Of a stretch of DNA of 64,000 nt, positions 37,711-47,859 are shown one piece after another. The notes below the pieces were generated by a model. The model did not search any database, was not told the DNA's origin, and saw nothing but the letters and a program-made list of their open reading frames with translations. The stretch spans positions 6,944,001 through 7,008,000 of the forward strand of contig NC_053187.1 of the NCBI RefSeq assembly GCF_905163445.1, given 5' to 3'. Numbering within the stretch: the stretch's first letter is position 1; the number at the start of each line of letters is the position of its first letter. The translations under genes were made by a program, and so were the position numbers. Origin of the DNA: Pararge aegeria (lineage: Eukaryota > Arthropoda > Insecta > Lepidoptera > Nymphalidae).

Positions 37711-39129
37711 CGAACATTACATAAGTATTACACGGTAGTGAGATCATGGCGATAACCATATTTGTAGATGTTAAGCGGAAGGCAGAATTAGGCGTAGAGG
37801 TAGTAAGTACTTCACCGGATCAGCTGTATCACAAAACGATCTTATAATAGAATATCTGGTGAAGTTATTTAAAAAAAGATCCAATACAACTTAATACTTT
37901 TGGCAGGCAGTGCATCAAAGCATGCTGAAGGCTCGTCACATCTGTAAACGGTGTTAAAATCAATTCAATTCCAGACGTAATGTTTATAAATCCAGCAATT
38001 AAAAATTAACCAAACTAAACCGTTATTCATACTAGTGTAAAATTAGATGATTTCGTTCCATGTGTTGGAACGCACTAATTGAACAAGTTTTAATGAACTT
38101 GAAAAATCTTTTTAGCCTTTGATGACCTAATTTTCGAGTTAGGCTAATCATGCTCTTAAGAGCCCAGTAAAAGTAATATAAGTCTTAAGGAACGCTAAGC
38201 GAGCAAAGTGCGGTGTGGAATAGCGGATGACATTTTCTATGAATATTATTCCGATGAACGAGAATCATTATTAACCATTGCTAGTAAATTTCCTCATACT
38301 ATTTCTGTTACCGTGAGTTTTTAAAATTTTTTCTTGATAAAGTATACTCAAAAAGCCATAAACAGTCAAGCGGGACCTCAGGAACTTTTAAGGCTGTTTT
38401 GAATAATGTTAAGATTAGCATTTAACCATGCCAATTGTATGTGTCTTACTTTAAAAACTTTAATTTTTATTATGAATGATAATGAATTTTTTTAGAAATA
38501 TCTTTTTTTGCTGTATTTTAGAAGGTAACAACTTTCCGAAGTTTAGCTCTTTAGGTCTAGTGATTTGATCTGTGCCTTTAAAAACCTGTCACGAGATCAA
38601 CCTAATTAAATGTATATAGATAAAAGAAAGATAAGGGTAACATATTATACAATTTTGCAAGTAGCCGTCTGTTTAAATTCCACGGAAATACATTATTATA
38701 GGGTATATAAGTCGTGCATGACAGAAATTTAAATTATCCTACATGTTATCGTTACTAGTAATTGAATGAAAGTGGCTCATTCTATTCTCATATCACGTGT
38801 TACAATTTATCTAGCTATGCAATCGCAATGCTGGACAGATCTACATAATTGAAGACGTGTTTCCTTATATATATTATTATGTTGTAAACAATGAATAAAG
38901 CAAGAATCAGCTACAAGCAATCGTAAGAGAGAACGCGAATATCTTACTATCTCTTTCCTTATTTTCCTAGGAAAGTATGCATGAATGAATGAATACAGAA
39001 CGACAAGCGGAACACTGCATGTAATTTAGCAGAATTCGCTAAATAGCGATGTGTTTCAAGCAACCAACGACTTAAAAGACTGCTTAAGAAGAGGTATATA
39101 ATAATCATAATAATAATAATAGTCGAGTG

Positions 39130-39360
39130 TTGAGTCGACCGTTGTTGTTCCGATCGTCGTTTCAGTCAATGGTCTTCTCGCGAAAAGCTTCGACCAACAT
39201 CTCAAGAAGCTTTCGCTTGGTTGTTGGATCAAGGGTCGGATACAGAAGGCAGTAGTCCTTGAAACGGCGCGTATTGTGAGGAGGTTTCTCACTCTTGAGC
39301 CCTGACCACCAGTTGCTTGGGCATTCAAAAGACCCGCAAGCGGAGGGTGGAAGTAATTTT
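39130..39360 (+). mobile_element. 3' end of a non-LTR retrotransposon ORF
   Basis: The + strand reads VVVPIVVSVNGLLAKSFDQH, then LKKLSLGCWIKGRIQKAVVL, then ETARIVRRFLTLEP and a stop, unbroken over about 55 codons. This is the classic C-terminal end of a lepidopteran LINE RT. The open frame on the opposite strand is its shadow. Confidence 0.8.
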
Positions 39361-39497
39361 TTTTTTGTAAATTTTTAATAGTGTTTTTTAATTTATTCTT
39401 AAGCATTGTTAATAATTAAAAAAAAAATAATAATAATAAATGATAGAAATTTTAATAATAATAATGTAATGTATATTTAAATCTTTATGTAGTTAGC

Positions 39498-39536
39498 CAA
39501 AACAACATTAATACACTTAATATTAATGTTGTTTTG
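39498..39536. repeat. Short perfect hairpin, 16-bp arms
   Basis: CAAAACAACATTAATA (39498-39513) is mirrored by TATTAATGTTGTTTTG (39521-39536) over a 7-nt loop, just after the LINE end. No precursor-like context is visible. Confidence 0.8.
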
Positions 39537-41204
39537 CCTTACTATAAGTATTTATTTTGTACACGGGCGTGAAAGTTAATCTCGAATTATAAATAAAAAA
39601 GCCCTTCATTACTGCTTCATTTCTTATTTTCTCTAACCGTTTAACATGTAACACTACGTTCCATAGAGCGCTAACCAATTGCTAATTTTTGTTCTAACTT
39701 TTGCCTTAAACTCTGGGGCAGTCGGGCTACCATAGGTTAATATAGGAATTATGCACGTGTCGAACACTTACTTTTTGTTTGTATTTCATCGGCATTTATT
39801 CCGTGCATTTGTGGTTCGACGTTTAATATATAATAGATATATATTTAAAAAAAAATTACAAAAACCTGGCTTACATTCGACTAAGGTACTGGTACTCGTA
39901 CCGTACTATAACAGTGCCTAGAAATATCCAGGTCAGGAATGGGATATTATTAGGCACTTTTAAATTATATTAAAGTTAAACCCTTTAGAGAGACGGGTGC
40001 GTTGGTATAGTCATGTAATGAGAAGATCTTTCTTTCGTTTTAATTATCTTGGTCTAAAGGCTTCGGCCGGAGCTTTAGTTCTTTCTGACAAAACGCCCTG
40101 GTACGAATCCGCGTAGAAACCGACTGGCCCGGTTTTAATAAAGGTTAATCCGCTATCATGTGATCTACGAGTGAAGGGTTTATTTATAGTAACCGAAAAA
40201 TAACATATTACCAAATCTGTAACAGATGTTAGTTCTGAACCTTGAAGCCCACAAAGATTACCTTAGTAGATCTTGGTTATATTGAATGCCATAAGAACCT
40301 TCCAAGTCAACACGACGATGACCTAGAATGGAAAATTATATTAAAATCCGGGTTCAAGAAAGCTTACTTTTATTAAAGCTGTGTGCAATATAAAGCGAAG
40401 CTCTCGGAGAACGCGGCATGTGATTTAATGCAAATGGATTCCTTAAAAACCTAAATAAACGCGGTCGAAGTCGCGGGCAAAAGCCAGTAAGGTATATAAC
40501 GTGTTCTTCTTAAAGGACGGTATTAGGACGGTAGTTTTTTTGTCATCTTGTTATGTTATGATTTTTTATCATATATTTATCAAATATGATTATAATACCT
40601 TTTTAACTACGAGATTATTTTATAAAAATATAGGAGCTCAAAAATCCTTAACAGGCCTTTATGAGTCGCCAGTTCAGATAGATCAAAGCAAATCGCAAAT
40701 TTGACCACAAATATATATCTGACAAAATATTTCTAATGTGACCTACTTTACAAAGTTAACCTTAATTTAAAAAGAAACAACTTTTAGTCCTAGTGAAACG
40801 TTTTTACTCAAAAAATATCATTAACAACCAACCAATAATCATTCAAACGAAATGTAGAGTTTTTGTAATGTTAATGGCATCTAGTGTAAGCGTTTAGAAA
40901 AGTGTTATTGAAAAAGATTTTATATTTTAAAGTTACTTCTCAGATTCTGTGATTATCATAAAGCACGGTTATTGCAGGATATAAGTTCAAAATAACCGAC
41001 CTAGTTAATTAAATAAATTATATATAATATTTTAATTAAAATATATAATGTGTTTTCTATACTAATCTATTATGTTATATAATTTTTTTATTTTATAGTT
41101 TTTGATGAGCTCCGAACTTAAGAGATAAGCTGATTTGTATCTCTATTTATCTAAATATTATTGTATTGCGAATTATTTGTTTATTATCTGACAAAAGTTC
41201 ATAA

Positions 41205-41400
41205 TAATATTCAAAATTCAAATTCAAAATTTCTTTATTCATGTAGGCCTATCACAGGCACTTATGAAGCGTTCATACATAATTGTTTACATAATTGTAA
41301 CGGGATGGTGATAACTTCGTTCGCCAACTTAAATCTAAAGCTACGACTAATCTAATTGTCTCTCGTATAGTAATTGTTCGATAAGATTCTAACAGATGCC
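41205..41400 (-). mobile_element. LINE 3' UTR tail (antisense)
   Basis: AAATTCAAATTCAAAATTTC, CATGTAGGCCTATCACAGGC and ACTTATGAAGCGTTCATACA: reverse of the tail at 7160-7412. Confidence 0.55.
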
Positions 41401-41467
41401 GGTATAAGGTAGTTAGTTGACTGGATTGAGTTAGTATTCACTAGGTACAGAAGGTATTATTAATATT

Positions 41468-41645
41468 AAAAATGCGAAAGTGTGTTTGTTTGTCATTCGT
41501 TCACGCCCTACCTAAGCAAAAAATCAACTTGATTTTTGGCATGGAGTTAGTTCAAAGGACTAAGAGTAACACTGTTTATCCCAATAAACTAACGGTTTAC
41601 ACGGGATTTTTAAACGACCGTAAGACGCGGGCAACTGCTAGTAGG
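41468..41645 (+). repeat. Transposon tail fragment
   Basis: AATGCGAAAGTGTGTTTGTT, GATTTTTGGCATGGAGTTAG and CACGGGATTTTTAAACGACC, then CGCGGGCAACTGCTAGTA: a widespread lepidopteran non-autonomous repeat. The open frame over it is incidental. Confidence 0.55.
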
Positions 41646-42899
41646 AATATCATAAAAAAAAGATTTAATTATTTTATATGTTTGTATGTATAATGTTTTA
41701 ACTCTTAAACGATTTTAAAAGTTCTTTCACTTATTACTACATTATAACCTCGCTGAGAATCAGATATTCTAAAATTAGTATTAACTGTCGAAAATAAATT
41801 AAAAATAGCACCATCATATTATAACATTACGTTAAGGCTCATCGTCAGTATGGATGAAATCGCAGGGAATAGATAGTTGTTTCATAATATACTAGATGTG
41901 CTTTGCGGCCTCGCCCGTGTAATTTTGGGAGGCAGCGTACTGCTGCATAGTCTACACCTATAGTCATATATGAGATTTTAAGATTTTTTCACAAACATTT
42001 TTTGTATCTGACGTAATTTTTTTTTCGATGAAAAGAATACTATGTTATTTCTAATAACTCCAATAATATGTATAAAAAGTTTCATGAAGATCGGTTCAAT
42101 AGTTTTTGCGTGAAAACGTAACAAACAAACTTACATTCACATTTATAATATTAGTAGGAAAAAGTATTAAAGTCATATAAGTAGTAACATTATATTCTAG
42201 GGCACGCGTGATATACTTCGGTCATAATATTATAAAGCAATTATTTAATAGACTGTACTACAAAGTTTAATTTATTCTGTAGTCCTATACTCGCAAGTGT
42301 ATAAATTTATGGTTCTAAACCAATTCTTAGCTTGGTCAGTGCCTTAAGAATGTTATGGATAAGAAATTAAAATGCATAAATAAAAATGTTGCTGATATAA
42401 TATCTAAAGAGAAAATAATATTACATTAAGTTGTATTTATCTGCTCGTATCTTACAAATAGGTGTATCTAACTACTTTCGTTATTAACACTGGTCAAATA
42501 ATTAAATGAATTTACAAAATAGATAGACTATCGAAATATTTGAAATAATCAGTTTGTGGAAGTCCGTGATATATATTAAACATAACGTTTTATTTGTTGT
42601 AATTCACGCCAAATAGACAAATCTTTTTTTTGCACGTAGCATCATCACACATATCCTCCAAAATATATTATGCTCTACGTACTTTTCACTCCGATATAGT
42701 CATCCTCATGAGATGTTGACTTTGTAACAGTTCCGTTCAGACAATTATTATAAAAATGCATACGTCTAAAAATGTTTTGATTGGTCACCCTGCCTCAAAT
42801 ATAGAATAGGTCGCCCTGCTAGAGCAGATCGCTTATTATTGAGTAAAACGGCTGGAAATAGTTGAGAGGTCTATACATAACTCATGTTGTTCTCATGGA

Positions 42900-42941
42900 G
42901 ACTTAGGACAGATTAGTAAGTGTACTAATCTGGCCTAAGTC
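42900..42941. repeat. Hairpin upstream of CPR-C
   Basis: GACTTAGGACAGATTAGTA and TACTAATCTGGCCTAAGTC are inverted with one mismatch in 19 over a 4-nt loop, about 175 bp above the CPR-C TATA box. It could be repeat debris or a regulatory palindrome. Confidence 0.7.
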
Positions 42942-43116
42942 TGGAAACAATTTTGATGAAAAGACGTCGCACTACAGTAAAGCCGCATGGTATATCCACC
43001 TTAAGTTAATCTATCTGGATTAGTGCGGCAGCGCCCACTAATACACAGTCACATAGTTTTGTTCGCGACACCGCAGGCGAGACCTTAGGTCTACCTATAG
43101 GGCATACTACAGCCTC

Positions 43117-43124
43117 TATATAAG
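43117..43124 (+). promoter_or_regulatory. TATA box of CPR-C
   Basis: TATATAAG, 90 bp upstream of the CPR-C ATG. A TCAGT initiator-like motif lies at 43167-43171, but it is about 50 bp away, farther than the usual 25-32 bp, so the exact start site is unclear. Confidence 0.55.
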
Positions 43125-43206
43125 CGCCAGGTAACTTAGAATTAGGCACATTTCAAGCCCTAGTGCTCAGTGAACTCACGTACAAATCACAAGAATATTT
43201 TGAAAA

Positions 43207-46200
43207 ATGTTCGCAAAGGTACTCGTATATACAGTGATATTATTTGTCTTATTGTTTGATCAAAAGCAATTTGGAGACTAGTGAAGCAGCAAAATACATC
43301 TTTTAACAATTTTTGCAATAGTAACAAAATAATCAAGGGCATAGGTCTAGATAGTTTTAGAAAGAAATGGTGGACCCCAAAGCTAGCATCTGAATGTTTA
43401 ATAACCCTACATTTCTCATCAGAGCAGCTTTGTGAAATGCAAAGTCAAAATGGAAGGAAAATATGTTAAAGCATAAATGAATTTTAAACCAAAATTTTCA
43501 TTGAAATCTCAAATTTCATTTAAAATGCAATTTCTAAAGTTTGTTTTTAGTAGAACGAGCATGAAAAAAAGTAAAATTTTACTTTAAGAAATATATCTTG
43601 GGCTTCGATATTTATCCATCGAAATGTCTATTAAAATTTTGTCCTTTCTATAAAATCTATGTGATGGCACAAATCAAAATCAGAATAATGATGTTCGTGC
43701 AGAAAATAAACCGACCAATCAACTGAGTCGCATAATCATTAATCCCTCGTTGTATTTAAAGGCATTTAAAAATATGTAGATCAAAACATATATACAGACT
43801 AATTGAGAGCCAAATTGTCCATTTTTAGGCTGGTAATTAAAGATTTAACGTAAATTTTAATAAATATTCTTCTTGTCCTCATCTTACGTTATGTGGTGAC
43901 ACAACGGGTTTTCTTAAACATTGAAAACCTAGTTGTTGTTTTGGTTTCGGCATATTTTTTACGATTGAACTACTAACCGGCGACAACTCTTGGGAAACAA
44001 AAACTTTAACTTTAAAAACGCTTAAAGCTACTAAATCAAACATAGACCGACAAAGATATTCCGCTAAGTGATTAAAAGTCCTGGTACGATGTCGCGTACC
44101 AGAACTTCTAATAAAGGGGTATAACTGCCATACTCCTAACAGGTTAACTCGTTACCAAGATGGTACATCCTCCCTTACCAGCGGGTGAGATTACACAAGG
44201 TTGTAGTGGAATAAAAGAATACAAAGTGTTTTTAATTTTTGCAGGCGATCGTAGCTTGCACCCTCCTAGTGGTAGCTCAGGGAGGCCTCATCGCTAGTCC
44301 CCATGGAGCCATCTCATCTCAGAGCATAGTTTTGGGTCACCCAGCACCCATTGCCGCTCACGGCATTGCTCCAGCGTATGCCGCGCCCGCATATGCTGCC
44401 CCTGCTTTTGGATTGGGACTAGGTAAAGTAAACTTTACATTATTTATACACCGAGTCTTATTTTTCGGGATTTACCTATTGTTTTCCTGCTTGAAAGTTG
44501 GCTATAACTATGATCTCACCTGATTTTCTGCACATGAAATGAATTTTGACTAAACTATTCAATAACTACTATTCCATTCGAAAGCTGTCAATTTTTACGA
44601 CACAAAAGTGTTTGTTAGAATGAAATTCTAATCTGAATCCAGTTAGTATCGTTTATTAATAAGGTAACGTTCAGATATTCGTCTTGAAAGGAATCATTCT
44701 TGTTTAAAGGGGTGTGAAAATTATTTACATACTAAGTACTTACCTAAAAACCCCCAATTCCTGGCGGGAATCTGACGGGACCAGCCAGAGAATTTACCAC
44801 TTGTACTTACACTAAAAGAGTTTTTAATATCTTTATTGATCTGTTTTATAGATGAAACCAATTTTGAGGTTTATTGCATTATATTACGTTTGCTCTTTGC
44901 CTTTTTTGATAGCTAATTTATTATTATGTTTTATCACCTTCAGTTCTTTACTCTAACTGTTACCTTACAATAGTTTGAACGTAAATTCCAGGTCATGGTG
45001 CTATCGTCTCCCACGCACCCGTGCTGCGAGCTCCGTTGGCGCACGCCGTTGCCCCTGTTGAAGTATATGTAAGTCCATCAAATTCAAAAAAAATTAAATT
45101 GATTCCTAGTAATTTTTCCTAGTAGGCCTAGTTTATATGCACTTTTGAAAAGTCAAGTCAGTCTGTTTGTAGTGACTCTACCACCGGTTTGGAAGACAGA
45201 TTAAGGAAAGATAGTGGTGAAATGTATCGAAAATATATCCTACCTACATATCAATAAAAGCTCTTATAGACAGATCAGCATCATCATCATCAACAGCCTA
45301 AAATTTCTTTTAAAATTTTCAACAGCCCGATTTCTCTACTGTACAGTACATTTATGACGAAAACTTTGTTTACCGCAACCCACTATGCTGCCCCAATGAG
45401 GGCTGCTGGAATTTAACGACAATTATAACAAGTTGATATTAATAAACGGGACTGACGGTTTAACGTGCTCTCCGAGGCGCAGGGTTTGACACCACTAATT
45501 TTAACTTCAGGCCGGTACTGAATATTCTTTACCAGAAAACACAATACCTACCAATATTTGGTCCGATACTGAATGCAAATGCAGGGCCTCGTAATCCGTA
45601 GTTGAACATGTAACCACTACGATAAAATAAGTTAAAACAATATAAAAGCCTTTTGTCACACGCAAGCAATATATAAAAAACTACTACTGTATCTCAACTT
45701 AAATATTGTGTCTTCGCTGCAGTCACACCCCCGCTACCAGTTCAACTACGGCGTTGCCGACGGCCACACCGGCGACCAGAAGAGCCAATGGGAATCCCGC
45801 GATGGTGACGTCGTAAAGGGACAGTACTCCCTCGTTGAGCCCGATGGTACCATTCGTACTGTCAACTACTCTGCCGATGACCATAATGGGTACGTATATA
45901 ACCAAGAAACTCGACTCCAATCAAATATCAATTAGTTATAGTCTAGTTTCGGTCGTGGCTAGATACCACTCTGCTGTTAAACACTTGCTGCCAACAATTT
46001 TTCGGTCCGCTACGATGCTGCGTAGAAACTGAGTAAGAGGCGATAAAACTACCGTACTCCAACAGATAAGCTTGCTTATGCCTTAGACTACATGATCACA
46101 TATCAAATAAGGATTACGTATCCATGTATTTAATGTATATAAAATTCTACCAACTTAATCATCAGACCCTAGGCCTCTTATTAACAAACGTGGAGTAACG

Positions 46201-46981
46201 TCCGAATAGTTGCGTATTTAGTATTTATTTATTTCAAGTAGGCTTATCCTATAAGCAATTTTGAAGACTTTACCACTTGTTTAAAGGACAGATTCTACTG
46301 AAAAGAAGCCGACATGAAACTGAGCAGTTGTTCTTTTCCTATATCAACAAAATAATTTTAATTGTTCTATCCTCGGAGAGATCGCCAAATGCTTCTATCA
46401 AATCTAGTAATTTAGAAGTTCAACGATTGTATAGTAATCACGCTTTAATAATTATATCTATTTTATGTATATCTATATATCAGTAAATAGTCTGTTACAG
46501 TCTACTGCTAAACTAGATATCTCTGAACGAGAGGATTAACCTATAACCACCACGCTGGGTTGACGGATCGATGATCGCAGTAGATGATAGTAGTACCACA
46601 GAGGACGCTGCTGTCCGTTCTCCGATATATTTCCTAAGTCATCTTGTACGACATCCGCGGGTGGAGGTTTGGCCCATTTTTCCCTATCATCATTATCACT
46701 TCAACCAATTGCCCACAGTCCCAAATCCACAGTCTTGGGCGGTTTGTTTCCAACGGCTTCCAGCGACTTGCTTGATGTCGTTTATCCAACTCATTGGGTG
46801 ACGACCAACGCTGAGTTTACCTGTTTTTCTGCCCTTTATTGTCTGATAAATATTTTCTTCGTACAGTTTCAACGCGGTTGTAAGCAGACAAGGCCATGCC
46901 GCTCATCCCGCGGCTGCAGTTGCGCACGCCCCCGTGGCAATCGCAGCGCCCTACGGCCACGGCGGCCTCCTCCACGGCTAA
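43207..46981 (+). CDS. CPR-C: Ala/Pro/His-rich RR-2 cuticular protein (5 coding exons)
   Basis: Exons 43207-43218, 44245-44422, 44992-45068, 45723-45889, 46867-46981, giving 182 aa. The signal peptide is MFAKAIVACTLLVVAQG. The mature N-terminus has HGAISSQSIV, a variant of the motif shared by CPR-D/E/F, then Ala-Pro repeats (APAYAAPAYAAPAFGLGLG). A textbook RR-2 domain spans about residues 90-151: SHPRYQFNYGVADGHTGD, KSQWESRDGDVVKG, QYSLVEPDGTIRTVNYSAD, DHNGFNAVV. The tail is Ala/His/Gly-rich. Intron phases are 0, 1, 0, 2; the RR domain is cut at Asn-Gly/Phe as in CPR-D/E/F, but CPR-C has one extra intron in the Ala-rich arm. Introns 1, 3 and 4 carry SINE or LINE pieces, including an antisense LINE end only about 30 bp before exon 5. 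It is probably a hard-cuticle chitin-binding protein. Confidence 0.92.
44045..44215 (+). repeat. SINE family 4, 3' half
   Basis: CCGCTAAGTGATTAAAAGTC, GGTACGATGTCGCGTACCAG and CATACTCCTAACAGGTTAAC. It ends about 30 bp before CPR-C exon 2. Confidence 0.65.
45080..45215 (+). repeat. SINE family 2 copy
   Basis: TAGTAGGCCTAGTTTATATG, GTCAGTCTGTTTGTAGTGAC and TCTACCACCGGTTTGGAAGA, in intron 3 of CPR-C. Confidence 0.7.
46225..46350 (+). repeat. SINE family 2 copy
   Basis: TTATTTCAAGTAGGCTTATC, GACAGATTCTACTGAAAAGA and TGAGCAGTTGTTCTTTTCCT, in intron 4 of CPR-C. A family 4 scrap lies just upstream (about 45995-46100). Confidence 0.65.
46640..46835 (-). mobile_element. 3' end of a non-LTR retrotransposon (antisense, intronic)
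   Basis: The minus-strand translation reads MSWINDIKQVAGSRWKQTAQ then DCGF, the RW-DDIKxVAGSRWxxxAQD signature, with frame breaks. It ends about 30 bp before CPR-C exon 5. Confidence 0.7.
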
Positions 46982-47520
46982 AAACCCTAACAACCACTAT
47001 TTATTACTTACCTTAACTTAGGATAAGACACAATGCGACAATGAACTTGAATTTTTCCTGGTAACGGACGGTTTAAGGCATAGCGTTTCATAATTCGTAT
47101 CTGATTATGAAACGACTGGGACGACGGCCCAAGACTTCGAAATCAGTACCTCTATTTTGGGTGCTAGCTTTTGTATTATAATTTCTTTTAGTTTTTAAGT
47201 CTTTTACCGTTTTCTTATTTAGTTAAGACGATATGTTTTATGAAACGTTAAGGAAATGCCTGCAGGGTGCTGAGCGGTGGCTCCAGTTATGCTTATATGT
47301 AATATATCTTTTCTCAAATATTTCACTTCTTTTATTTTCTGTTTCTCACCCCCGAAAATCTATCTATATATCTCTGAACGGGATATTTAGTAAAACTTAA
47401 CTTTTTTATATTTTCGTCCAAAAACACAAAAGTTTTTGATGGATCAACTTTTCAAAACATTATATTTCTATACAAAATGTTTTAATGTTCATATTATTTC
47501 TGAGCTCTCACGAAAATGCG

Positions 47521-47526
47521 AATAAA
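47521..47526 (+). terminator. Poly(A) signal of CPR-C (candidate)
   Basis: First AATAAA after the CPR-C stop, about 540 nt downstream and only about 270 bp before the CPR-D TATA box. The 3' UTR would be unusually long for this cluster, so a variant signal may be used instead. Confidence 0.35.
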
Positions 47527-47791
47527 TACCAGACCGAGTCAAAGCGAAGTGTGACTAAATTTAAACATAGGAATGATATCTCATCATTCTTATAGGCAGA
47601 TACTTTTTTATCTTATTACAAATAAATCTTAATGTTACGAAAATGAAGGGTCAAAGAGTATTTAATTAATGTTTACATTTATGGGATTCCATAAAACTCT
47701 GTAGTACTTCATTACGTAAGAACATTCAACAAGCCAGTTTCTTACCCTACTTAATATTAAAATTCGTCATCTGTAAACGAGAATTTAACCA

Positions 47792-47843
47792 TATAAAAGG
47801 TCCGTGCCATTTCATACAGTATCATTCGTTTACGAAGTTCACT
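47792..47843 (+). promoter_or_regulatory. Core promoter and 5' leader of CPR-D
   Basis: TATAAAAG at 47792-47799 lies 68 bp before the ATG. About 27 bp below it is a start-site and leader block (47819-47841, GTATCATTCGTTTACGAAG then TTCA) shared almost exactly with CPR-E (53995-54017) and CPR-F (59811-59833). The core 19 bases TTCGTTTACGAAGTTCACT are identical in D and F. Confidence 0.7.
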
Positions 47844-47859
47844 TTAGTTAGCTTAAAAA

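Larger units (their letters stand above)
31176..43116. other. Gene-free interval before CPR-C
   Basis: Apart from the listed repeats I find no splice-bounded exon, RR motif or protein-like frame here. The longer open frames are LINE shadows or AT-rich chance frames. Confidence 0.55.

Noticed and set aside
39056..39406. 116-codon minus-strand open frame
   Set aside because: Antisense of a recognisable LINE RT C-terminus plus AT-rich flank.
40501..41693. Several AT-rich open frames of 60-75 codons
   Set aside because: Composition matches random AT-rich DNA, and the last one covers a known type of transposon tail.
46571..47016. + strand open frames reaching into CPR-C exon 5
   Set aside because: They cover an antisense LINE fragment and then read exon 5 in the wrong frame.
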